NCBI GenBank assembly: GCA_946482345.1
Contig: CAMLRJ010000284.1
Location: 1-5,301, forward strand
DNA length: 5,301 nucleotides
Direction of reading: 5' to 3'
Source of the DNA: an uncultured Cellvibrio sp.
GTDB taxonomy: Bacteria; Pseudomonadota; Gammaproteobacteria; Pseudomonadales; Cellvibrionaceae
The position numbers and the translations under genes were made by a program. Numbering within the stretch: position 1 is the first letter of the stretch; each line of letters begins with the position of its first letter. A model generated the notes under the pieces. The model was not told the origin of the DNA, ran no database searches, and worked only from the letters and a program-made list of their open reading frames with translations. Of this stretch, positions 1 to 4,719 are shown piece after piece.

Positions 1-310
1 TGCTGAAATTAACAAGACCGAGCACCAAACCAATCAGCAATGCATCGAAATAAGTGAGCCAGCGGGCAATTTTGATAATTCGCTCCTGACTCCATTTACG
101 GGTGACGTAATAGGTGCCATAAGCGTAAATCAATAAAAACACCATGATGGCTGAAAAAAGGATATTGGGTTTATCCCATTCAATAAAGGAAGCCAGAGTT
201 CCGGCTGCGGCAAAACACATAAGGGCCCTGAAATAATATTGTTGCGTAGGGCTTTCGGTATGGATTGGCTGAATTTCAGTATCTAAAGATGTATCAACAG
301 GCTTGGCCAT
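1..310 (-). CDS. Membrane sensor protein, N-terminal fragment (MASE2-like; cut by window edge)
   Basis: The reading frame starts at an ATG (310-308) with a modest CCAAGG Shine-Dalgarno six bases upstream, and stays open for 103 codons to the left edge. Residues 1-25 are polar (MAKPVDTSLD at the start). Three hydrophobic stretches follow, at about 27-42, 50-68 and 86-102, separated by a short loop with EWDKP and a basic patch (TRKWSQERIIKIAR, about 70-83). The order matches the start of MASE2 sensor domains: helix, loop with W and P, helix, basic connector, then an acidic residue (D89) followed by a glycine-rich helix. In known proteins MASE2 precedes a GGDEF or adenylate cyclase output domain, so a membrane-bound nucleotide cyclase is my best guess. 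The output domain is outside the window, so this is inference. It lies 97 bases downstream of the coiled-coil gene on the same strand and may be co-transcribed with it. Confidence 0.75.
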   Translation of the reverse strand, partial: MAKPVDTSLDTEIQPIHTESPTQQYYFRALMCFAAAGTLASFIEWDKPNILFSAIMVFLLIYAYGTYYVTRKWSQERIIKIARWLTYFDALLIGLVLGLVNFS

Positions 311-406
311 AAATAACCTTGGTTAATTGTTAAATGGATTGCATCAGGTATATGTCACTTAACCGCTGCAAAACTTTCCGAATGAAGGCTCATCCAGTCT
401 AGTCGA

Positions 407-1630
407 TTATTTCAGTTTCAATGCCAGATATCTTTCCTCCAGTTCTGCATATTGTTTCTGCAACTGGAGGAGCGCATTCTGGGTATCGGTTGAATCCGGA
501 TTTATATTGCCGGACAGTGCTTCCAATTGTTCTTTTAGTTGCTGGTTTTCTTCTTCCAATGACTCAATATTGGCCAATAAATCACGGCTTTCCATAGTGA
601 AGTTATGAAGAGCATCTTTAATTTCACTATTTTCTTCGTCAATTTTATGAACGTTATCGATTAACTGTTCTTGCTGTACGATTTTTTCATTCGCTTTTAT
701 TAATTCATCTTCAAGCAATTGTACGCAGGTATCGGATTCCTGCACAAAACGAATCTGGCGTTGTAATTGTTGTTCCAGTTCGTGAATAACCAGAGACTTT
801 TCTTCATCCGAAGTCGCTTCTTCCAGTTTTCTTTGCAAATTGTTGATCACACGATATTGATCGGCAGCAACGTTGCGTAATTTAACAATTTCTTCGGCAG
901 CTCTTGGATCCTGACGAATAATATTGATGGTTTTTGATCCTTGATCATCTGCCAGGCTGGATGTTTGTTGAACGGCCTGTGAAAATTGTCCCAGAGAATC
1001 CTGATAATGTTGCAGCAATAATGCATAAGTATCCGGGTCTTGCATTTGATCTGACATGGCCAGCAATTGGGCATGATACTGTTCTGAATTATTCTGTGCA
1101 CTATTCCATTGAGCTTCCAGCTCAAAGAACAGCTTTTTAAATTTTTCGAGATTCTCAACGCGTTTTTTATAAATATCAAGCTCATCCGTTAAATTGGTAT
1201 CAGATTGTCTGAGCAGGGGCTCCAGTGTTTGTTGAAAAATGTTCCAGTATTTGTCGCTGCCCATATCTTCTGTTGTGCTCAATTCCTCTGAACGCAAAAA
1301 AGCGTATCGCAATGCCAGAATTTGCTGCTCAATCCCTGCATCGTTTGATTGAATGGCCGATATGTCAGCATCTGGGTTTATATTGCTGAAACGTTTTTGG
1401 GTGGTTTCCAGCTGTTGGTTAATGTGGAATTTATATCCCTTTTCGATCACAGGTTTGATCGGTTGACTCTTGGTGCTGCGAATTTCCTTGATAACGTCCA
1501 GCAATTTTTGTTGTTGGCGATTAATTAATTTTTTTTGTTTGTGCGAATACAAGAAAAGTACCAGTACGCCAATCAGCAGTAGCAGATACAATTCAGCTGC
1601 AATTATTAACAGAGTGCTGGAAACCTGCAT
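407..1630 (-). CDS. Uncharacterised one-pass membrane protein with long cytoplasmic coiled coil
   Basis: I do not recognise a family. From the ATG at 1630 the product is 407 residues. Residues 7-28 form one hydrophobic helix containing a single glutamate (E13), followed at once by a basic stretch (HKQKK, about 30-34). The positive-inside rule therefore puts the N-terminus outside and the bulk in the cytoplasm. The rest is rich in Q, E, L and K. Heptad-like segments lie at about 147-176, 257-373 and 385-407, the last with leucine spacing typical of coiled coils. No catalytic motif is visible. The pentapeptide NINPD occurs twice, at about 84-88 and 375-379. The frame extends 24 codons upstream to a TTG at 1702, but that part has no Shine-Dalgarno and would occupy the shared promoter region, so I prefer the ATG. 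It diverges from ydjA. A scaffolding or envelope-organising role is possible but unproven. Confidence 0.85.
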   Translation of the reverse strand: MQVSSTLLIIAAELYLLLLIGVLVLFLYSHKQKKLINRQQQKLLDVIKEIRSTKSQPIKPVIEKGYKFHINQQLETTQKRFSNINPDADISAIQSNDAGIEQQILALRYAFLRSEELSTTEDMGSDKYWNIFQQTLEPLLRQSDTNLTDELDIYKKRVENLEKFKKLFFELEAQWNSAQNNSEQYHAQLLAMSDQMQDPDTYALLLQHYQDSLGQFSQAVQQTSSLADDQGSKTINIIRQDPRAAEEIVKLRNVAADQYRVINNLQRKLEEATSDEEKSLVIHELEQQLQRQIRFVQESDTCVQLLEDELIKANEKIVQQEQLIDNVHKIDEENSEIKDALHNFTMESRDLLANIESLEEENQQLKEQLEALSGNINPDSTDTQNALLQLQKQYAELEERYLALKLK

Positions 1631-1714
1631 CAGTGGGTGGTATCCAAACGAAAAAAGACCTAAGAAGTATGGTATAGGTTTGTTACTATCACCAGTTTCC
1701 AAAGGGGGGGATCT
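1631..1714. promoter_or_regulatory. Divergent promoter region between coiled-coil gene and ydjA
   Basis: This 84-base spacer must hold the start signals of both divergent genes. On the plus strand, overlapping -10-like hexamers TATGGT (1668-1673) and TATAGG (1673-1678) lie about 40 bases before the ydjA ATG, without a good -35. On the minus strand the same stretch offers TATACC, also without a clear -35 at normal spacing. The exact promoters cannot be fixed by eye. Confidence 0.35.
1703..1710 (+). promoter_or_regulatory. G7-tract ribosome-binding site of ydjA
   Basis: Three A and seven G bases (1701-1710) sit four bases before the ydjA ATG (ATCT spacer). The run can pair with the CCUCC anti-Shine-Dalgarno of 16S rRNA with one G-U wobble. 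It is the only plausible ribosome-binding site for this start, so the site consists of a homopolymer, which is unusual. Confidence 0.6.
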
Positions 1715-2272
1715 ATGAACGCGCTAGAAGTTTTACAAAAGAGGGTTTCGGTCGGGAAACTGCAAGCTCCCGCACCTGATGAAGCAGAGTGTGAAGCATT
1801 GATTCAAGCGGGAATAAGGGCGGCAGATCACGGCGGTTTGACTCCCTGGCGTTTTTTACTGATCAGGGATCAGGCGCTGGTCACTTTGGGTGAAGTATTT
1901 TTAGCGGCTGCCAAAATCAATAAGCCGGGTATAACAGTAGAAGAATCACAACGTTTTTTATCCATGCCTCTACGAGCGCCATTGATTATTACGGTGATTG
2001 CCAAAACGCAAACGCACCCGAAAATCCCACTCCATGAACAACTCTATTCAGCGGCTGCGGCTGCGCAGAATATTCTGAATGCTGCCTATGCATCAGGGTT
2101 CGGTGCTATCTGGCGTACAGGGGAAATGACGTCAGATCCCTACGTTACCAATGCGCTGGGATTGGAACCTTCAGAACAAATAATCGGCTTTTTGTACATA
2201 GGTACACCAATCCAACCTTTAGGTGAGGCCAGATCAAAACCTGCTTCAGATTTTTTCAGTTATTGGCTCTAA
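1715..2272 (+). CDS. ydjA: YdjA-family FMN-dependent nitroreductase
   Basis: A 185-residue protein, against about 183 for E. coli YdjA, and recognisably colinear with it from end to end. Shared blocks are MNALEVLQKRVS at the start (MDALELLINRRS in E. coli, with the FMN-phosphate-contacting R10 and S12 kept and R11 replaced by V), ADHGGLTPWRF (38-47), the RAPLIITVIAK strand (87-97), GFGAIWRTG (128-136) and IIGFLYIGTP (156-165). Members bind FMN, work as small homodimers and use NAD(P)H to reduce nitro compounds. The physiological substrate of YdjA is not known, so this is a family-level function in the cytoplasm. The ATG start is supported by the G-rich ribosome-binding site and by alignment with YdjA. 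It diverges from the coiled-coil gene and ends about 78 bases before tRNA-Ser, with a terminator-like hairpin in between. Confidence 0.95.
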   Translation: MNALEVLQKRVSVGKLQAPAPDEAECEALIQAGIRAADHGGLTPWRFLLIRDQALVTLGEVFLAAAKINKPGITVEESQRFLSMPLRAPLIITVIAKTQTHPKIPLHEQLYSAAAAAQNILNAAYASGFGAIWRTGEMTSDPYVTNALGLEPSEQIIGFLYIGTPIQPLGEARSKPASDFFSYWL

Positions 2273-2277
2273 TCGCG

Positions 2278-2306
2278 TTGCGTTAACCCTATGCCTTGTG
2301 TACATT
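2278..2306 (+). promoter_or_regulatory. Putative tRNA-Ser promoter with GC-rich discriminator
   Basis: TTGCGT (2278-2283) and TACATT (2301-2306) are separated by exactly 17 bases. The following AGCGCCCC is GC-rich, as in promoters under stringent (ppGpp) control of stable RNA genes. The hexamers match the sigma70 consensus only moderately. Initiation would fall near 2313, about 37 bases before the tRNA. Confidence 0.5.
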
Positions 2307-2313
2307 AGCGCCC

Positions 2314-2342
2314 CTTTCGCGGCAACGTCGAAAGAGTTTTTT
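2314..2342 (+). terminator. Terminator-like hairpin with U6 tract ahead of tRNA-Ser
   Basis: CTTTCGCG (2314-2321) pairs with CG and CGAAAG (2326-2327 and 2329-2334), with one bulged T at 2328 and a GCAA tetraloop (2322-2325). AG and six T (2337-2342) follow. It has the form of an intrinsic terminator and could end the ydjA message. It also lies downstream of the putative tRNA-Ser promoter, so tRNA transcripts would begin with it (see findings). Confidence 0.5.
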
Positions 2343-2349
2343 GTAATAC

Positions 2350-2437
2350 GGTGAGATGTCCGAGTGGCCGAAGGAGCACGCCTGGAAAGTGTGTATACCG
2401 CAAGGTATCGAGGGTTCGACTCCCTCTCTCACCGCCA
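2350..2437 (+). tRNA. tRNA-Ser(GGA)
   Basis: An 88-base type II tRNA with an encoded CCA end (2435-2437). The acceptor stem pairs GGTGAGA (2350-2356) with TCTCACC (2427-2433), with discriminator G2434. The anticodon stem CACGC/GTGTG (2377-2381 and 2389-2393) closes the loop CTGGAAA, placing anticodon GGA at 2384-2386, which reads UCC and UCU. The long variable arm typical of serine tRNAs is ATACC/GGTAT with a GCAA loop (2395-2408). The T arm is GAGGG/CCCTC around TTCGACT (2410-2426). It closely resembles E. coli tRNA-Ser(GGA). No terminator follows before tRNA-Arg, so read-through into that gene is likely. Confidence 0.98.
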
Positions 2438-2512
2438 ATTCTTTACAGATGCGCATTCTTCGATCTCCGGTTTGTCACTTGTTTGAACGTCAAAATCCAG
2501 ATGAATTTTCGC

Positions 2513-2541
2513 TTGACGCTGATAGGACTGGTCAATAGAAT
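2513..2541 (+). promoter_or_regulatory. tRNA-Arg promoter (sigma70, stringent-type discriminator)
   Basis: TTGACG (2513-2518) and TAGAAT (2536-2541) each match consensus at five of six positions, with the optimal 17-base spacer. The discriminator GCGCGCC (2542-2548) is strongly GC-rich, the hallmark of ppGpp-repressed stable RNA promoters. Transcription should start about 2548-2552, leaving a leader of only a few bases. An AT-rich stretch (2492-2509) lies where an UP element would sit. Confidence 0.8.
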
Positions 2542-2555
2542 GCGCGCCTCCATAC

Positions 2556-2632
2556 GCACTCGTAGCTCAGCTGGATAGAGTACTCGGCTACGAACCGAGC
2601 GGTCAGAGGTTCGAATCCTCTCGAGTGCGCCA
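2556..2632 (+). tRNA. tRNA-Arg(ACG)
   Basis: A 77-base tRNA with an encoded CCA end (2630-2632). The acceptor stem pairs GCACTCG (2556-2562) with CGAGTGC (2622-2628), with discriminator G2629. The anticodon stem CTCGG/CCGAG (2583-2587 and 2595-2599) holds the loop CTACGAA, with ACG at 2590-2592. In bacteria A34 of this tRNA is deaminated to inosine by TadA, so it reads CGU, CGC and CGA. The T arm is AGAGG/CCTCT around TTCGAAT. It is very close to E. coli tRNA-Arg(ACG). It has its own strong promoter and is followed by a strong terminator. Confidence 0.98.
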
Positions 2633-2637
2633 CATAC

Positions 2638-2664
2638 AAGCCTGTCAAGTTGACAGGCTTTTTT
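2638..2664 (+). terminator. Intrinsic terminator of the tRNA cluster
   Basis: A perfect 9-bp stem, AAGCCTGTC (2638-2646) with GACAGGCTT (2652-2660), closes an AAGTT loop and runs into an uninterrupted T tract (2659-2664). It begins six bases after the CCA of tRNA-Arg and should end both tRNA transcripts. Confidence 0.92.
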
Positions 2665-2742
2665 ATTTCACTCTTTTTACCTCGCCATCTGCTTCACAAC
2701 TCACAACCTCCGTAAAATTTTCAGGCTTCTTTTATAACTCGA

Positions 2743-2770
2743 TTGCTAAGTTTTGTTTCTTTGCTATACC
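2743..2770 (+). promoter_or_regulatory. Candidate promoter of HDOD gene
   Basis: TTGCTA (2743-2748) and TATACC (2765-2770) are 16 bases apart. Initiation near 2777 would give a leader of about 54 bases to the GTG at 2831. TATAAC at 2733-2738 is an alternative -10 but has no matching -35. The spacer from the tRNA terminator to this point holds no gene. Confidence 0.4.
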
Positions 2771-2817
2771 AATATCGAACAGCTTTTAATGTTTGCGGCG
2801 GCGGAATTCAGTGATAC

Positions 2818-2825
2818 GAGAGAGG
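2818..2825 (+). promoter_or_regulatory. Ribosome-binding site that decides the HDOD start
   Basis: GAGAGAGG ends five bases before the GTG at 2831. The in-frame upstream candidates, TTG at 2753 and ATG at 2789, have no Shine-Dalgarno. This site therefore favours the GTG, which also places the start at the usual beginning of the family. Confidence 0.65.
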
Positions 2826-2830
2826 CTAAT

Positions 2831-3652
2831 GTGAAGATTCAAGAATTGATCGACAATGCTCAAAAATTGCCCAATGTGCCCAAGGTTGTACAGGAATTAA
2901 TTGAAAGTTTCGGCAATGAAAATGTTAACAACGATGCGATTGCAAAGAAAATCAGTAGTGATCAGGTATTAACTGCCAAGGTTTTGCGTGCAGCTAACTC
3001 TGCACATTATGGTGGCAACCGAAAAGTTGGCACAGTCAGTGATGCAGTATTCCTGTTGGGTTTCAATGCGGTTAGAACTCTGGTTTTGGCATCGGGTATG
3101 ACGGGTGCGTTCAAGGCACCGGAAGGTTTTGATATTAAAAAATTCTGGCATGACAGTTTTGCAGTGGCCAGCACTGCAAAATGGTTAGCGCGTTTTTCTC
3201 ATGATGATCCTGAAACAACGTTTACTTGCGGCATGATCCACAATATTGGTGAATTATTGATTCATATTTTATTGCCAAATGAATGTAAGGAAATTCAGAA
3301 AATTGTTGATAAAGGTGCACGAAATTCCGATATAGAAAAAAATGTGTTGGGTTTTAATTTTCCTGAAGCGGGCACGGAATTAGCCAATCGCTGGAAATTT
3401 CCCCAAGCAATTGTGGATGGTATTCGCCATCAATTGAATCCTGCCAGTGTTGATCCTTTACCGCGTATGGCCGCTTTAATTCATATTGCGGATTACATAG
3501 TGCACATGAATGAAAAAGGCGATAACGCTGCATTACTGGCGTCATTTCCCAATGATCTGGCAGGAAAGTTGGGAATTAATTTAGTTAAAATGCTTGAGCG
3601 CATTGATGAAACCCAGGAATTGGCTGGTGCGTTTGACAGCTTGTTGGATTGA
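2831..3652 (+). CDS. HDOD-domain protein (signal transduction)
   Basis: From the GTG start the product is 273 residues and is essentially one HDOD domain (about 10-205) plus a helical tail. Characteristic elements are LPNVPKVVQELI near the start, the helical block with LTAKVLRAANSAHYG (47-61), AVFLLGFNAVRTLVLA (72-87), GMIHNIGELLIH (134-145) and AGTELANRWKFPQAIVDGIRHQ (180-201). The HD-superfamily metal dyad is replaced: H137 is followed by N138, and E140-L141 stands where GK or GR is usual. Loss of metal hydrolase residues is common in HDOD, so it is probably non-enzymatic. HDOD proteins act in bacterial signalling, stress and motility circuits, often through protein-protein contacts; the partner here is unknown. 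An in-frame ATG at 2789 would give 287 residues. The gene stands alone and converges on dusC, with only a few bases between the stop codons. Confidence 0.92.
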   Translation: MKIQELIDNAQKLPNVPKVVQELIESFGNENVNNDAIAKKISSDQVLTAKVLRAANSAHYGGNRKVGTVSDAVFLLGFNAVRTLVLASGMTGAFKAPEGFDIKKFWHDSFAVASTAKWLARFSHDDPETTFTCGMIHNIGELLIHILLPNECKEIQKIVDKGARNSDIEKNVLGFNFPEAGTELANRWKFPQAIVDGIRHQLNPASVDPLPRMAALIHIADYIVHMNEKGDNAALLASFPNDLAGKLGINLVKMLERIDETQELAGAFDSLLD

Positions 3653-3663
3653 TCATCGAATTA

Positions 3664-4629
3664 TTATTTCGGTAACAAAAATTCCAATTGTTCCTGAAAA
3701 GCCTGCTCGATTTCATTTGGCAGGCTTTTTCGTTTAATAAATTCAAAAAATGTGACAGCTTCAGGATAATTCCGGCTGAGATACATCAACCATTGTTTGA
3801 CGCGATTACCACAATTTTTTTCACAATAAAGCGGTGTGGTATGTCGATAATAATCAAATAACATCTGACAGATTTCTGGCCAGGATAATGGTGTGTAATC
3901 TTCATTGTTCAGTGCGCAGCAGATTTGTTTTGCAAGATCAGGCTGGGCAATTAATCCTCTTCCCAGCATCACATCATCACATTGTGATTCCTCTCGACAG
4001 CGAAAATAATCCGCAACAGACCAGATCTCACCATTGGCTACAACATTGATACTGAGCTTCGCACGAATGTCGGCAATGTAGTGCCAGTAGGCTGGTGGTT
4101 TGTAGCCATCAACTTTTGATCTGGCATGAACAGTGAGTTCTTGTGCGCCGGCTTTTTCGACAGCATCTGCATTTTCCAGATAGGTACTTCTATCCTGATA
4201 ACCCAAACGAATTTTTGCTGATACGGGAATTTCTGTCGGGACTGTATCGCGTACAGCTTTCACAATCTTGTAAACCCGCTCCGGTGTTTGCAGCAAACAG
4301 GCACCACCTTCGTGTGCATTGACGGTTTTTGCCGGGCAGCCGAAATTCAAATCAATCGATTTGGCTCCATACTTGACCAGTTCGTTGGCGTTTAATGCCA
4401 TAAAATCAGGATTACTTCCCAACAATTGTATTTTGACTGGAGTGCCTGATGGAGTTTTACAATCGGATTCCAATTCTTGCGCGAATTTATAAAAAATTTT
4501 ATAGGGTAATTTCTGATCAGTGACACGGATAAATTCGGTCACGCAGCCATCCAATCCACCAATGGCTGACAAAATTGCGCGCACATGATGTTCAACAACA
4601 CCTTCCATAGGTGCAAGCATAATTCTCAT
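3664..4629 (-). CDS. dusC: tRNA-dihydrouridine(16) synthase DusC
   Basis: A 321-residue protein (about 315 in E. coli) that aligns with DusC throughout. DusC is an FMN enzyme that uses NADPH to reduce U16 in the tRNA D-loop to dihydrouridine. Visible landmarks are the opening MRIMLAPMEGV, CVTEFIRVTDQ (29-39), TPSGTPVKIQLLG (59-71), DLNFGCPAKTVN (93-104) with catalytic Cys98 at the same number as I recall for E. coli, VSAKIR with K139, VHAR with H168, VANGEIW (197-203) and MLGRG (221-225). The C-terminal helical domain (about 245-321) is the tRNA-binding part. The ATG at 4629 is chosen because it matches the DusC N-terminus. The frame runs on to a TTG at 4689 without support. No good Shine-Dalgarno is seen; a five-codon ORF overlaps the start. 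Two TAA stops stand in tandem at the end. It diverges from the helicase gene. Confidence 0.96.
   Translation of the reverse strand: MRIMLAPMEGVVEHHVRAILSAIGGLDGCVTEFIRVTDQKLPYKIFYKFAQELESDCKTPSGTPVKIQLLGSNPDFMALNANELVKYGAKSIDLNFGCPAKTVNAHEGGACLLQTPERVYKIVKAVRDTVPTEIPVSAKIRLGYQDRSTYLENADAVEKAGAQELTVHARSKVDGYKPPAYWHYIADIRAKLSINVVANGEIWSVADYFRCREESQCDDVMLGRGLIAQPDLAKQICCALNNEDYTPLSWPEICQMLFDYYRHTTPLYCEKNCGNRVKQWLMYLSRNYPEAVTFFEFIKRKSLPNEIEQAFQEQLEFLLPK
3697..3730. terminator. Bidirectional terminator-like hairpin inside the end of dusC
   Basis: AAAAGCCTGC (3697-3706) pairs perfectly with GCAGGCTTTT (3720-3729) around a 13-base loop, with T at 3726-3730 on the plus strand and a shorter T run on the minus strand. 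For the HDOD gene (stop 3652) it is a reasonable intrinsic terminator about 45 bases downstream. In dusC it encodes residues near the C-terminus, so on that strand it would act before the stop codon unless suppressed by translating ribosomes. Confidence 0.55.
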
Positions 4630-4719
4630 AAAGGTTTTTTCATCGGGTAAGTTGATCGGGAAAACTCTATAATGCGGGCAGTTTATCAAAATATGATCTG
4701 TTCAGATTGAGGAATCTAC
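4630..4719. promoter_or_regulatory. Divergent promoter region of dusC and the DEAD-box helicase gene
   Basis: On the plus strand TATAAT (4668-4673) is a perfect -10 and TATGAT (4692-4697) a near one, both lacking a good -35 at 16-18 bases. On the minus strand TATAGA (4671-4666) overlaps the plus-strand TATAAT and would start dusC transcripts about 30 bases before its ATG. The overlap implies that the two genes compete for polymerase or share control, but which hexamers are used cannot be settled by reading. Confidence 0.4.
4704..4717 (+). promoter_or_regulatory. Shine-Dalgarno of the helicase gene in a small hairpin loop
   Basis: TGAGGA (4708-4713) is a good Shine-Dalgarno six bases before the ATG at 4720 and fixes this start. 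It sits in a perfect short inverted repeat: AGATT (4704-4708), GAGG loop, AATCT (4713-4717). The stem is AT-rich and weak. Confidence 0.6.

Noticed and set aside
314..325. TAACC-TT-GGTTA inverted repeat over the ribosome-binding site of the left membrane gene
   Set aside because: The two-base loop cannot close as an RNA hairpin and the 5-bp arms are easily due to chance; an operator reading has no other support.
847..1185. Open frame of 112 codons on the minus strand, overlapping the coiled-coil gene
   Set aside because: It lies in another frame of a well-supported gene and shows no recognisable protein character.
1631..1702. N-terminal extension of the coiled-coil protein to a TTG at 1702
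   Set aside because: No Shine-Dalgarno precedes it (a C7 run lies there on that strand), it would fill the whole divergent promoter region, and the ATG at 1630 sits just before the membrane helix.
2410..2437. tRNA-Ser 3' end as an integration site for a mobile element
   Set aside because: tRNA ends are common att sites, but there is no integrase, no second copy of the tRNA end and no foreign-looking cargo in the window.
2438..2512. Possible terminator or small RNA between the two tRNA genes
   Set aside because: Only very short complementary stretches and no T tract are present; nothing supports a separate transcript apart from tRNA read-through.
2351..2578. Short plus-strand open frames across the tRNA genes
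   Set aside because: They translate tRNA sequence and have no ribosome-binding site or protein-like composition.
2694..2707. Tandem TCACAAC repeat upstream of the HDOD gene
   Set aside because: Two copies of seven bases without further copies or a matching element elsewhere are not informative.
4630..4689. Extension of dusC to a TTG at 4689
   Set aside because: The added 20 residues have no counterpart in DusC, which starts at the MRI/MRV-type sequence found at 4629, and they would cover the promoter.
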